Shown one piece after another: positions 13,367 through 21,177 of a DNA stretch of 38,971 bases (position 1 is the first letter of the stretch; the number at the start of each line of letters is the position of its first letter). The notes under the pieces are model-generated. The model worked only from the letters and a program-made list of their open reading frames with translations, had not been told where the DNA came from and searched no databases. The stretch is taken from IMG/VR virus record IMGVR_UViG_3300029569_000027, positions 1-38,971 of that record. One strand, 5' to 3'. The stretch is from a virus. The position numbers and the translations under genes were made by a program.

Positions 13367-13659
13367 ACCAGCACGCATGAGCGGCAAAAAAATCTGATAA
13401 GGTCGGAGCTGCGCTACACGTGTCTTTCGGACAAGGTGTGGCGCTTCTTCGTATCCAGGGGCGCGTCTGGATCTGTCGATGCACTAGCCGAAACATCACC
13501 GGTGGGTGCTCCAGGAATCAACGCCACAATCTTCCACTCAGGTTCAGTCACCGCCCGTCTGCGAATTGCGGGAACCACGGAATCCAAGCGGCTCACTATG
13601 GCGGAGTTTTCGCCGAGCCTCTGCCTGGGTGGAATCAACGTCAACGAGAGGCGGACGCA
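13367..13659 (+). other. Intergenic stretch with no confident gene
   Basis: About 290 bp. Several overlapping frames are open: one from GTG 13420 runs in frame into the 13660 gene, and another from GTG 13436 runs to 13789. By eye neither has the strong third-position GC bias of neighbouring genes, and neither has a good ribosome-binding site. An in-frame N-terminal extension of the next gene cannot be excluded. Confidence 0.4.
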
Positions 13660-14004
13660 ATGCAGCCAACCATCGGACGGATCGTCCACTATCAGTCCTA
13701 TGGAACTCCGGGCGGGGAATACCTGCCGGAACCCCGGGCTGCGATCATCACCGAGGTTCAGCACGTCATCGACTCCGAGGCGATGGTAGGCATCGAGGGA
13801 ACGTATGAGCATGGCGGTGGCGACCGAGACCAGTTCGTGCAACAGATCGCGGGACGGGAAATCAGAACTCCCTTCGCGGATCTCCCCAAGAAGACTCTCG
13901 TCGGTCTGTGCGTCCTCAACCCCACGGGCATGTTCTTCAATCCTGGCGTGCCGTTTGCCGAGACTCCAACACCCGGTCATTGGAACTGGCCTCCGCGAGC
14001 ATAG
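13660..14004 (+). CDS. Conserved-type phage protein, unknown
   Basis: 114 aa from ATG 13660, with GAGAGG about 8 nt upstream. The pattern TIGRIVHYQSYGTPGGEY, RAAIITEV and GLCVLNPTGMFFN followed by a Trp/Pro-rich end (PGHWNWPP) is one I have seen in many actinophage and proteobacterial phage unknowns. Probably a small SH3-like barrel. It meets an antisense ORF at its 3' end. Confidence 0.75.
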   Translation: MQPTIGRIVHYQSYGTPGGEYLPEPRAAIITEVQHVIDSEAMVGIEGTYEHGGGDRDQFVQQIAGREIRTPFADLPKKTLVGLCVLNPTGMFFNPGVPFAETPTPGHWNWPPRA

Positions 14005-14114
14005 GCCCAATCGTCCCCGCTCTCAGTGGGGTACGCGGTGATCCCCATGCGGTAGCCGCACAACTGAAAGATTCCCTTGGGGTCGCGGGACTGCCGGGCG
14101 ATGGAGACCTTCAT
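13977..14114 (-). CDS. Antisense small ORF with strong coding bias
   Basis: 45 codons from the only in-frame ATG (14112-14114). The same frame is open back to a stop at 14157. Over the 59 sense codons, 51 end in G or C by my count, whereas the overlapping plus-strand frame is near half. The product is well mixed (KVSIARQSRDPKGIFQLCGY, then GITAYPTESGDDWAYARGG) and resembles nothing I can name. There is no clear ribosome-binding site. It may be a real leftward gene, or a fragment of a longer gene carried in. Confidence 0.4.
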   Translation of the reverse strand: MKVSIARQSRDPKGIFQLCGYRMGITAYPTESGDDWAYARGGQFQ

Positions 14115-14200
14115 GGTGCTCTGCCGGGAGAGCTGGTTCAAGTCCAGCCAGGGGAACTAGATGGCAGCTCAGTCTTCGATTCAGCGAAACGGGTGCAGGC

Positions 14201-14587
14201 GTGAGTCATACGTACGACGACATCGGATCGATCCTCCGCTCGATGAACTATGAGCAACGCAGCCTGACACTCGAACTCGTGTCGATCGTTGCGTTCTCGT
14301 GCACGACGATTCCGGGCATGCTGCTTCCGTCGTCGGGCATCGTGGATGCGATTTCCGAAAGCGTCGCAGAGCAACTGGATCGCCTGTCTGTGCCGGAACC
14401 CGTAGGCGATCCCAAGGTTGAGCTGGCCATTCTCAATATCGAAGCAGCGCAACTGCATCGTCAGAGGGTCTACGCAGATCCGGAAAGGTCTGGCGTCTAC
14501 GGCCCATGGAGTCCGAGATGGCAGGCTGACGCCCGACTGGCAGATGCGCAAGACAGACTCGTGCAACTCCGAAAGGCCAGCGCATGA
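14201..14587 (+). CDS. Hypothetical protein
   Basis: 128 aa from GTG 14201, preceded by only a weak ribosome site. A mostly helical N-terminal part (SILRSMNYEQRSLTLELVSI) is followed by a helix with KVELAILNIEAAQLHRQ and a Trp-containing loop (YGPWSPRWQAD). The end is coupled by ATGA to a very short ORF. No known family. Confidence 0.6.
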   Translation: MSHTYDDIGSILRSMNYEQRSLTLELVSIVAFSCTTIPGMLLPSSGIVDAISESVAEQLDRLSVPEPVGDPKVELAILNIEAAQLHRQRVYADPERSGVYGPWSPRWQADARLADAQDRLVQLRKASA

Positions 14588-14655
14588 CCGCCATCCTCGA
14601 CCTGATCGAAGCGATCCGAATTGTGTGGGCGCTGATCGAGTTCTGGGTGATCTGA
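14584..14655 (+). CDS. Very short amphipathic/hydrophobic peptide
   Basis: 23 codons from ATG 14584, overlapping the previous stop by ATGA. The sequence is nearly all hydrophobic with charges on one face (ILDLIEAIRIVWALIEFWVI), so it would sit in or on the membrane. Its TGA overlaps another ATG at 14655. It might be real, or only a ribosome-passing linker between genes. Confidence 0.4.
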   Translation: MTAILDLIEAIRIVWALIEFWVI

Positions 14656-14720
14656 TGCCCAGCCTCGCGCTGATCAAGTGGACCCTGACCCGAACGTGGA
14701 TGATGTGGAGGCCTTGGTGA
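14655..14720 (+). CDS. Possible 21-codon linker ORF
   Basis: From ATG 14655 (TGATG overlap) to TGA 14718-14720, which overlaps the GTG of the next gene. Trp-rich peptide (MPSLALIKWTLTRTWMMWRP). It has no good ribosome site and the downstream gene has its own GGAGG, so it may be incidental. Confidence 0.25.
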   Translation: MPSLALIKWTLTRTWMMWRPW

Positions 14721-15340
14721 CTGAGCGCGAAGACGGCAAAGAGGTCGTCAAGGAAGTTCGGTTCAACAACGGACGGCCACCCGGCTACGTCGAGGACCCG
14801 AACAACCCTGGCGTGTGGACTTCGCCGAAGCATGCCGACTGGCTGCGTGAACAACTCACCGGTGCGGTCGCCGATCAGACCGCGCTCGCCAAGGTAGACC
14901 CCGAAGTCAAGGCGCTCTCCGACGAGTTGGCCGTCGTCCACCTGCCCGAGTACGACCTCGGCGCAGCGAAGAAGGCAGAGCCGACACGGTTCGAGATCAA
15001 GCAGCCCACACGTCTTGCGGCATACCTGCATTCACGAGGATGGCGACACCACCCCGAATGCGAGGAAGTCCGCTGGGTTCCCACACCCGACGGCCAAGCC
15101 CATGACCTCGGCATTCACATCACCAAGGCCGAGGACGGAACCTGGCCCACGCCGAATCCCGAAGACTTCTACGACGCCGAGAAGATCGACCTGTCGCAGA
15201 CGCCCGGTGGTGAGTGGGTAGCCGCGCATCCCTGTGGCGCCAATGCCAAGCATCCATCGAAGGCCAAGGCTCATGCCGATGTGGTGAGGCAGCTGCTCGT
15301 CAAGATCGAGGAGGCGAACGCCGATGTGCCCGAGTCTTGA
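14717..15340 (+). CDS. Hypothetical protein upstream of the HNH gene
   Basis: 207 aa from GTG 14717. GGAGG (14707-14711) at 5-nt spacing decides this start over in-frame GTGs at 14678, 14696 and 14705. It is charged, with an ordered middle (RLAAYLHSRGWRHHPECEEV, then DLGIHITKAEDG) and two Cys/His positions. It lies just before the packaging genes. No known function. Confidence 0.65.
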   Translation: MTEREDGKEVVKEVRFNNGRPPGYVEDPNNPGVWTSPKHADWLREQLTGAVADQTALAKVDPEVKALSDELAVVHLPEYDLGAAKKAEPTRFEIKQPTRLAAYLHSRGWRHHPECEEVRWVPTPDGQAHDLGIHITKAEDGTWPTPNPEDFYDAEKIDLSQTPGGEWVAAHPCGANAKHPSKAKAHADVVRQLLVKIEEANADVPES

Positions 15341-15464
15341 AGACGAACTCTTCGACGTTGACGTACTCATCGGACGAGCTACTCGCATGGGCAACTCCGA
15401 CGCGGTCGATCGGTTGAATGAACAGCGAGCCCGAGTGAAGGCGCGGATCGAAGCGAGAGGCTGA
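15324..15464 (+). CDS. Small helical protein
   Basis: 46 aa from ATG 15324, with GAGGAGG 8-9 nt upstream, overlapping the previous gene by 17 bp. Two charged helices (LEDELFDVDVLIGRATRM and DRLNEQRARVKARIEA). Its TGA overlaps the HNH start (TGATG), so the two are probably cotranslated. Confidence 0.55.
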   Translation: MCPSLEDELFDVDVLIGRATRMGNSDAVDRLNEQRARVKARIEARG

Positions 15465-15751
15465 TGGCCAATGAGCGCAGCACTCGAAGGCATAAGGCAC
15501 TGCGAGCCGAATTCAGGCAGCAGTGCGAAAACCGACGATCACCATGTCACCTGTGCTCACAGCCCATCGACTACGGCGTGCCAAAGGACAACCCCGACGC
15601 CTTCGAGCTCGATCACTTCTATCCAGTGTCGACGCACCCGGCGCTGGTGGACGACCCTGCGAACTTCCGGCCATCCCACAAGAGCTGCAACGGCTCACGG
15701 GGCAATGCCGAAGTCACTCCCACCCTCGGATCACTCAGCGAGGAGTGGTGA
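15464..15751 (+). CDS. HNH endonuclease
   Basis: 95 aa. It has the full beta-beta-alpha metal motif: C28-C31 (CHLC), ELDHFYPVS (D50, H51), NFRP (N67) and HKSCNGSRGN (H72, C75, N76), with the second CxxC reduced to HxxC. Free-standing HNH proteins beside terminase act with TerL at cos in several HK97-like phages. Position immediately before the probable cos region fits that role. Confidence 0.92.
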   Translation: MANERSTRRHKALRAEFRQQCENRRSPCHLCSQPIDYGVPKDNPDAFELDHFYPVSTHPALVDDPANFRPSHKSCNGSRGNAEVTPTLGSLSEEW

Positions 15752-15910
15752 CGATGGATAGGTAAACCCGCAGGTCAGAGGCATGGGGTAGGGGCCTCGA
15801 CATCACTGCAGGTCAGAGGCCCGGGACCACTCCACCGGTTACTGGTTCTCTCCCTCCTCGGCCCTGACCGGGCTCGCGCGCGCGAGTAACCCAGTATCGG
15901 AGGTTGCATC
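15752..15910. other. Candidate cos / terminase-binding region
   Basis: 159 bp between the HNH and small-terminase genes. It holds two perfect direct repeats GCAGGTCAGAGGC (15770-15782, 15808-15820), a perfect 14-bp palindrome CTCGCGCGCGCGAG (15873-15886), and the inverted pair GGTTACT/AGTAACC (15837-15843, 15885-15891). Repeats next to terminase are typical of terminase-binding (cosB-like) sites, and the HNH neighbour supports cos packaging. The cut site itself is not identifiable. Confidence 0.5.
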
Positions 15911-16222
15911 ATGGCGAGAAAGACGCAACTTTCGGAGGTCAACGCAGCGGTCAGAGCCGCCGATCACCTGAAGGACTCCGAGCAATATCGGGCCTCGATC
16001 GAGCAGGCGCGGATGCTGGCTCGGGTCATCGACGACGCGGTTGCCGAGGGTCCGGACGCTGCGACGAAGGCAACATTCGGACCGGTGCCGACTCTGCATA
16101 AAGTACTCACCGGATTGGGACTGACCCCGGAAGGTGCGGCGAAGTTGAATCTTCAGTCCGCGCCCGAAGGCGACGAAGTGGATGCGATCTTCAATGACCG
16201 CGTTGCTCTCAAGTCGGTCTGA
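15911..16222 (+). CDS. terS: Terminase small subunit
   Basis: 103 aa, GGAGG 8 nt before ATG 15911. All-helical, with an N-terminal charged helix and FGPVPTLHKVLTGLGLTPEG, a motif seen in actinophage small terminases. It would recognise the packaging site upstream and recruit the large subunit. Its 3' end overlaps the large-terminase start by 41 bp. Confidence 0.75.
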   Translation: MARKTQLSEVNAAVRAADHLKDSEQYRASIEQARMLARVIDDAVAEGPDAATKATFGPVPTLHKVLTGLGLTPEGAAKLNLQSAPEGDEVDAIFNDRVALKSV

Positions 16223-17708
16223 CCTCAAGGGCTGCACCGAACCTCGACTCTTCACTCCACCGCTTCGCGAGCTGACCCCGGCGACGAGCGCAGGCTTCGA
16301 GTGCATCCGCTTCGCCGAGACCGTCCTTCGGATGACACTCCTACCCTGGCAGAAGTGGTTCCTGATCCACGCGCTCGAACTCAACGACGACGGCACGTTC
16401 CGCTTCAAGCGAGTGCTACTGCTCGTCAGTCGTCAGAACGGGAAGACGACGCTGATCAAGGCGCTGATTCTGTGGCGCCTGTTCATCGACGGTGCAGAGT
16501 TGGTGATCGGCGCTGCCCAGTCGCTCGGTGACGCCGAGGATATCTGGGAAGACATCGTCGATCAGGCCGAAGCAATCCCGGCACTGAAGAAGCGAATGTT
16601 CAAGCCGAAGCGCGTCAATGGTGCCAAGGCGATGCGACTGCGCCCGAACAAGAAGACACCGACGAAGCGCGGCGGAAAGTACATCGTAGAAACGCTCGAA
16701 CGTGACGCCGGCCGCGGCAAGACTGCCGACCTGTTGTTCCTCGACGAGCTGCGCGAGCACAAGTCCTGGGAGGCGTGGAATGCGCTGTCATCCACGACGC
16801 TGATTCCGCCTCGCGCACAGACGGTCTGCGCGTCGAACGCCGGTGACGTCCACTCGGTGGTACTACGCGATCTTCGGGGCCGCGCCAAGAACGCGATCGA
16901 GACCCACCGCACGGACGAGGTCACTCTTGCACTGTTCGAGTGGTCCGGCCCGGACGGATGCGATCTCGACGACTGGGACGCTCGCGCACAGGCGAATCCC
17001 TCGCTCGGCTACACCCTGACGCCAGCGGCGCTGCAGGCGGACCGGGAAACGAAAACGGACAATGGTTTCCGTACCGAGAACCTCTGCCAGGAAGTCGAGC
17101 AGATCCAAGTCGGCATCATCGACGAGGAGGATTGGCTCGGCCTGATGGACAAGGCATCGCGTCGCGCAACCGGCACTCGGGTCGCCGTTGCCGTCGATGT
17201 GTCGTGGGATCGCAAGCGTGCGCACATCGCCATCGCCGCTGAACGTGAGGACGGTCTGGTGCACCTTGAAATCGTCGCCTCCCGCGTCGGTACCAGTTGG
17301 GTTAAACCCTGGCTCGTTGAACGCAAGGAGATCGAGGATGGATGGTTCAACGGTCAAGTCGCCCTGCAGGAACGCGGCGCACCGGTGTCGAGCCTGACCG
17401 ACGAACTGACCGACGCGGGCATGACGGTCGTACCCATCGGTGGCGGTGAACTGTCGAAGTCCTCGGGTGCGTTCTTCGATGCGATCAAACAACGGAAGGT
17501 CCGTCACCGCGGCCAGCAGGTCGCAGACGAGTCCGCTCGAACGGTCCACGCTCGCTCCGCCGGTGACGCCTGGTTCTTCGATCGCAAGAACTCACCCGGC
17601 GATGCGAGCCCGGTCATCGCCGAAGCGTCGGCGTACTGGCTGCTCGGACAAAAGGTCGAAGAGGTCCGCCGCTCAGCCTATGAAGACTCTGATTTCGTGA
17701 TGCTCTAG
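16182..17708 (+). CDS. terL: Terminase large subunit
   Basis: 508 aa from ATG 16182; ATG 16194 is an alternative, but only 16182 has a GAAGG upstream. ATPase domain with Walker A-like VSRQNGKT (82-89) and Walker B DLLFLDE (about 183-189). The C-terminal RNase H-like nuclease starts with VAVDVSWD (D339 region), with later acidic residues near GDAWFF. It pumps DNA into the prohead and cuts it. Length and motifs are normal for HK97-type cos phages. Confidence 0.96.
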   Translation: MRSSMTALLSSRSDLKGCTEPRLFTPPLRELTPATSAGFECIRFAETVLRMTLLPWQKWFLIHALELNDDGTFRFKRVLLLVSRQNGKTTLIKALILWRLFIDGAELVIGAAQSLGDAEDIWEDIVDQAEAIPALKKRMFKPKRVNGAKAMRLRPNKKTPTKRGGKYIVETLERDAGRGKTADLLFLDELREHKSWEAWNALSSTTLIPPRAQTVCASNAGDVHSVVLRDLRGRAKNAIETHRTDEVTLALFEWSGPDGCDLDDWDARAQANPSLGYTLTPAALQADRETKTDNGFRTENLCQEVEQIQVGIIDEEDWLGLMDKASRRATGTRVAVAVDVSWDRKRAHIAIAAEREDGLVHLEIVASRVGTSWVKPWLVERKEIEDGWFNGQVALQERGAPVSSLTDELTDAGMTVVPIGGGELSKSSGAFFDAIKQRKVRHRGQQVADESARTVHARSAGDAWFFDRKNSPGDASPVIAEASAYWLLGQKVEEVRRSAYEDSDFVML

Positions 17709-17717
17709 GAGGTAATG

Positions 17718-18980
17718 ATGGGCCTCGCCTCCTGGCTTGGTTTCGGTAGCAAAGCGCCCGCAGGATCCAGTGCCGGTTCGGTGCCTGCGGTAGTGGTCAA
17801 CCTCAGCGGCATGAGAGGGCAGACGGTTGAGAAGTTGTGGAGAGATCAACCAAACCTTCGTACTGTCACCAACTTCCTGGCCCGTAACGTCGCCCAGCTC
17901 GGCCTTCACGTATTCGAGCCCGGGGTCGACGGAAACAATGCACGCACCAAAGAGGGGCCACTCGCGGATCTGATCAGGACACCGAACCCTGATCAGACGA
18001 CGTACGAATTGATCTTCGACCTGGTTGCAACTCTGGCGCTCTACGACATTGCGTACTGGTTTGTGGCGCCCGACGACAAGTCGACTAGCGGGTGGATCAT
18101 TCGACCTATCCGCCCGACATGGATCACCGACACGAAGACGGACGGCGCCTTCGCCATTCTGCATTACGAAGTGTCGCTGCCCGAGGTGACGGAGTCGATC
18201 GTCATCAAGTCGGAGGACATGCTCGTCTTCCATGGCTGGAATCCGGAAGACACGCGCATTGGGAGCTCGCCCGTATCGGCCTTGAAATCGATCCTCAGTG
18301 AGCAGATTTCGGCACAGCGGTATCGGCAACAGCGGTGGGACAACGGCGGCCGGATCGATGCGTACATCACCAGGCCGGCGGATGCACCTGACTGGCAGGG
18401 TCCAGCCAAGGAGAAATGGGTCAAGCAGTACAAGGAGAGCTACACCGGCAACACCGGAATCAATGCCGGCGGAACGCCATTGCTCGAAGACGGCATGGAA
18501 TTCAAGAAGCTGGGTTTCTCCTCCAAGGAAGACGAGTACATCGACTCGGCAAAACTGGCCCTGACCACAGTCGCGAGCGTCTACCACGTCAACCCGGTGA
18601 TGGTCGGAATCCTCGACAATGCGAACTACTCCAACGTCAAAGAGTTCTCGCGAATGCTGTACTCCGACACGCTGGGTCCCACGTTGCGCATGATTCAGGA
18701 CCGCATCAACACGTTCCTTGCCCCTCGAATTGCACCCGATCAAATCGTCGAGTTCAACGTCAAAGAGAAGATGCGCGGGTCCTTCGAGGAGGAAGCTTCA
18801 TCGCTGCAGACGGCGGTGGGCAGCCCTTGGATGACAGCCGACGAGGCTCGGGCTACGCAGAACATGCCTGCGCTCGGCGGCAATGCGGCACTACTCGTCG
18901 CCAATCTCAACCAGACACCCACAGCTTCCGCGACCGAACAGCCGGGCGGGGCACCTGACACCGAGGAGGTGCAACCGTGA
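17718..18980 (+). CDS. Portal protein, HK97 family
   Basis: 420 aa. AGGAGG (17707-17712) favours ATG 17718 over 17715. Features of the HK97 portal are visible: the early clip/stem region, LADLIRTPNPDQTTYE, WNPEDTRIGSSPVSALKSIL and a C-terminal helical crown ending in a Thr/Ala/Pro-rich tail. Twelve copies form the dodecameric DNA channel at the capsid vertex. Ends in GTGA overlap with the protease gene. Confidence 0.94.
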   Translation: MGLASWLGFGSKAPAGSSAGSVPAVVVNLSGMRGQTVEKLWRDQPNLRTVTNFLARNVAQLGLHVFEPGVDGNNARTKEGPLADLIRTPNPDQTTYELIFDLVATLALYDIAYWFVAPDDKSTSGWIIRPIRPTWITDTKTDGAFAILHYEVSLPEVTESIVIKSEDMLVFHGWNPEDTRIGSSPVSALKSILSEQISAQRYRQQRWDNGGRIDAYITRPADAPDWQGPAKEKWVKQYKESYTGNTGINAGGTPLLEDGMEFKKLGFSSKEDEYIDSAKLALTTVASVYHVNPVMVGILDNANYSNVKEFSRMLYSDTLGPTLRMIQDRINTFLAPRIAPDQIVEFNVKEKMRGSFEEEASSLQTAVGSPWMTADEARATQNMPALGGNAALLVANLNQTPTASATEQPGGAPDTEEVQP

Positions 18981-19750
18981 AGGTGAAAGACTTCGCGATT
19001 CGCGTCAAGGAAGACGAGCGAGACGGTCTCGCAGACGGTGAATTCATCGGCTACGCCAGCATTTTCGGAAATGTCGACTCATACGGCGAAGTTGTAGCCA
19101 AGGGCGCCTTCGAAAAGTCGCTGAAAGAATGGTCCGAATCCGGGGGCGTCCTACCGGTGCTCTGGGGACACAACATGTCCGATCCTGACTACAACGTCGG
19201 TGGAGTTGTATCTGCGGCCGAGGATGACCGCGGCCTCAAAATTCACGCGCAACTCGACCTCGACTCTCCTAAAGGTAGGCAGGTCTACCGCCTACTCAAG
19301 GGCGGTCGAGTCGGCCAGATGTCCTTCGCATTCGACGTCGTCGAAAAGCATGACGTCAAAGCTGGCGACGGTTTGCCTGACCATGTTTCGCTCGACGAGG
19401 TGAAGCTCTACGAAGTCTCCGTTGTGCCCATTGGCGCAAATCAGGAAACCGAGATCCTCGCTGTCAAGTCTGCGGCGGATGCATTGGCCGCCAAAGCTGG
19501 CCGCGTTCTCTCGGCAAAGAACGAGACCACAATTCGCGAGACCGCCGACCAGCTCGAAGCCGGCGCGGTTGCGCTCCGAAACCTGATCCCCGATGACGGG
19601 GACGAAAAGAAAGACCAGGACCAGACCAGCGGTAAGGAACCGTCTACCGGGACGCCCACCAAGGCGTCGCCGGATCAGACCACGCCAAGCCCGTCCGTCT
19701 CCCTGGCAGCAATCGAACTATCCCTTCTGGAGCTTAAGGAGCTCTCATGA
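18977..19750 (+). CDS. Prohead maturation protease
   Basis: 257 aa from GTG 18977. HK97 prohead-protease fold: GYASIFGNVDSYGEVV, catalytic His in LWGHN, nucleophile Ser in GQMSFAF, and LYEVSVVPIGANQET. It cleaves the scaffold part of the capsid protein during maturation. The last 80 residues form a Thr/Asp/Pro-rich tail that is probably disordered. Confidence 0.94.
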   Translation: MKVKDFAIRVKEDERDGLADGEFIGYASIFGNVDSYGEVVAKGAFEKSLKEWSESGGVLPVLWGHNMSDPDYNVGGVVSAAEDDRGLKIHAQLDLDSPKGRQVYRLLKGGRVGQMSFAFDVVEKHDVKAGDGLPDHVSLDEVKLYEVSVVPIGANQETEILAVKSAADALAAKAGRVLSAKNETTIRETADQLEAGAVALRNLIPDDGDEKKDQDQTSGKEPSTGTPTKASPDQTTPSPSVSLAAIELSLLELKELS

Positions 19751-21015
19751 ATCTCAAGGAAAAGCGTGCTGCCAAGCTGGCAGAGGCAAAGGCAATCGTC
19801 GACGGCGCCAAGGCTGCGAAGGCCGAGTTGACCGAAGAGCAGACTGCGGCGATCGCCGCTCTGGTCGCCGAGGTCGAAACCCTCGACGCGAGTATCGCCA
19901 AGGCGAAGGAAGCGGCCGAAACCCTCAGCGCTCTCGACGCGCTTGCGGATGCCAGCGCCGAGGGTGGTACCGACCCAGCGGGAGACGAGCCGAAGTCTCA
20001 GCGAGCTGGTGGCGCCAAGGTCCGCAGCCTCGGTGAGCACTTCGTCAAGGAGGCTGGACCGACGCTACTGCAGTTCCGTGGACGAGGGCAGCGGTTCTCG
20101 ATCAACGCCCCTGAATTCAAAGCCGCGGGTGACACCCACGCACTGACCGGCTGGTCGGCAGGGGTGCCCTACCTGACGGACTTCGACAAGACGATCATGC
20201 AGGCGTACCGCCCGCAACTCGTCATTGCAGACCTTCTCGGCAAGGGGCAGATCTCCGGAAATGCCATCAGCTACCTGGTTGAAGGTGCGGCCGAAGGCGA
20301 CTTCGCCAACGTGGCCGAGGGAACGCAGAAGCCGCAGCTGCACTTCGTCAACCCCACCGCAGTGGTTGACGCACTGAAGAAGATCGCCGGTTGGATCAAG
20401 ATCACCGACGAGTTGATCGAGGATGCACCGTTCCTCAAGACCGAGATCGACGGCCGACTGCTCTACAAGCTCGCCAACTTCGAGGAGCAGCAACTGCTCA
20501 ACGGTAGCGGCGTGGGCCAGAACCAGACCGGCATCCTCAACCGTTCCGGCATCCAGACCGAAGCCTCGGCCAATCTCGAGGACAACCCGGACGCGGTGTT
20601 CCGCGCGATCACGAAGATCTCGACAGCATCGGCACTCAACGCCGACGGCATCGTGATCAACCCCGCCGACTACCAGAAGTTCCGCCTCTCGAAGGATGCC
20701 AACGGGCAGTACTTCGGCGGCGGCTTCTTCTCCGGGCAGTACGGCCAGGGCGGAATCCTCGAGAACCCGCCCCTGTGGGGACTTCGAACGGTAGTCACGC
20801 CGGCCATTGCGACCGGCACTGTTCTCGTCGGCGCGTTCGGTTCTGCTGCAACGCTGTACCGAAAGGGTGGCGTCAGCGTCGAGGCGACCAACTCCAACGA
20901 GGATGACTTCACCAACAACCTGGTCACCATCCGTGCTGAAGAGCGGGTCGCACTCGCCGTGCGACAGCCGCTCGGGTTTGTGAAGCTCACCCTCTCGAAC
21001 ACCCCGAAGGCATAA
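19747..21015 (+). CDS. Major capsid protein, HK97 fold
   Basis: 422 aa, ATGA overlap with the protease gene. Residues about 1-80 are a coiled-coil Ala/Lys/Glu-rich scaffold (delta) domain, followed by a Gly/Ser linker where the protease would cut. The rest is the HK97 fold (FDKTIMQAYRPQLVIADLLG, WIKITDELIEDAPFLKTEID, and the C-terminal RAEERVALAVRQPLGFVKL). Builds the icosahedral shell. Confidence 0.95.
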   Translation: MNLKEKRAAKLAEAKAIVDGAKAAKAELTEEQTAAIAALVAEVETLDASIAKAKEAAETLSALDALADASAEGGTDPAGDEPKSQRAGGAKVRSLGEHFVKEAGPTLLQFRGRGQRFSINAPEFKAAGDTHALTGWSAGVPYLTDFDKTIMQAYRPQLVIADLLGKGQISGNAISYLVEGAAEGDFANVAEGTQKPQLHFVNPTAVVDALKKIAGWIKITDELIEDAPFLKTEIDGRLLYKLANFEEQQLLNGSGVGQNQTGILNRSGIQTEASANLEDNPDAVFRAITKISTASALNADGIVINPADYQKFRLSKDANGQYFGGGFFSGQYGQGGILENPPLWGLRTVVTPAIATGTVLVGAFGSAATLYRKGGVSVEATNSNEDDFTNNLVTIRAEERVALAVRQPLGFVKLTLSNTPKA

Positions 21016-21024
21016 GGAGATCCC

Positions 21025-21177
21025 GTGCGTGAGTACGAAATCCAAGTAGGAGGGTTGCCGCACACCGTGCTGCTCTCTGATGCGGAGGCCTCCGAGCGCG
21101 GGCTCAAGCCGATCACAAAGGCGGCGTCGCCACCTCTCAACAAGGCGCGCAGCCGAACTCGCAACAAGGAGGCATAG
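21025..21177 (+). CDS. Small protein after capsid
   Basis: 50 aa from GTG 21025, AAGGAGA 5 nt upstream. It opens REYEIQVGGLPHTVLLSDAE and ends in a basic tail with NKARSRTRNKEA. Similar short proteins sit after the capsid gene in actinophages (DUF7302-type, from memory). May be a minor head or decoration protein. The stop overlaps the next GTG by one base. Confidence 0.6.
   Translation: MREYEIQVGGLPHTVLLSDAEASERGLKPITKAASPPLNKARSRTRNKEA

Noticed and set aside
13414-14010. 198-codon minus-strand open frame over the 13.4-14.0 kb region
   Set aside because: Third-position GC is near half by eye, it has no ribosome site and it covers the well-supported 13660 gene. Only the shorter frame at 13977-14114, in a different register, shows coding bias.
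14073-14156. tRNA-like element on the plus strand: T-arm GCTGG-TTCAAGT-CCAGC abutting CAGGGGA, which pairs with TCCCTTG at 14073-14079
   Set aside because: The T-arm and a 7-bp acceptor (one G-T pair) fit well, but the D-arm lacks the usual loop and the anticodon stem does not pair (several mismatches). The same bases form a well-biased minus-strand ORF. Probably coincidence; a tRNA covariance-model search would settle it.
13908-14204. Plus-strand frame ending in a GTGA overlap with the 14201 gene
   Set aside because: The overlap follows automatically from GTG being followed by A. Third positions are about half GC and no ATG/GTG start with a ribosome site exists after the 13660 gene.
14161-14253. 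30-codon ORF from ATG 14161 with AGGGGA upstream
   Set aside because: Overlaps the 14201 gene in another frame and has an Arg-rich, shadow-like product; not conserved-looking.
14138-15031. Long minus-strand open frame of 297 codons
   Set aside because: It lies opposite two coupled plus-strand genes with ribosome sites. Its product is Arg/Leu/Val-rich as expected of the complement of GC-rich coding DNA.
17673-18743. 356-codon minus-strand open frame opposite the portal gene
   Set aside because: It is the complement of a clear HK97 portal and has no independent motif.
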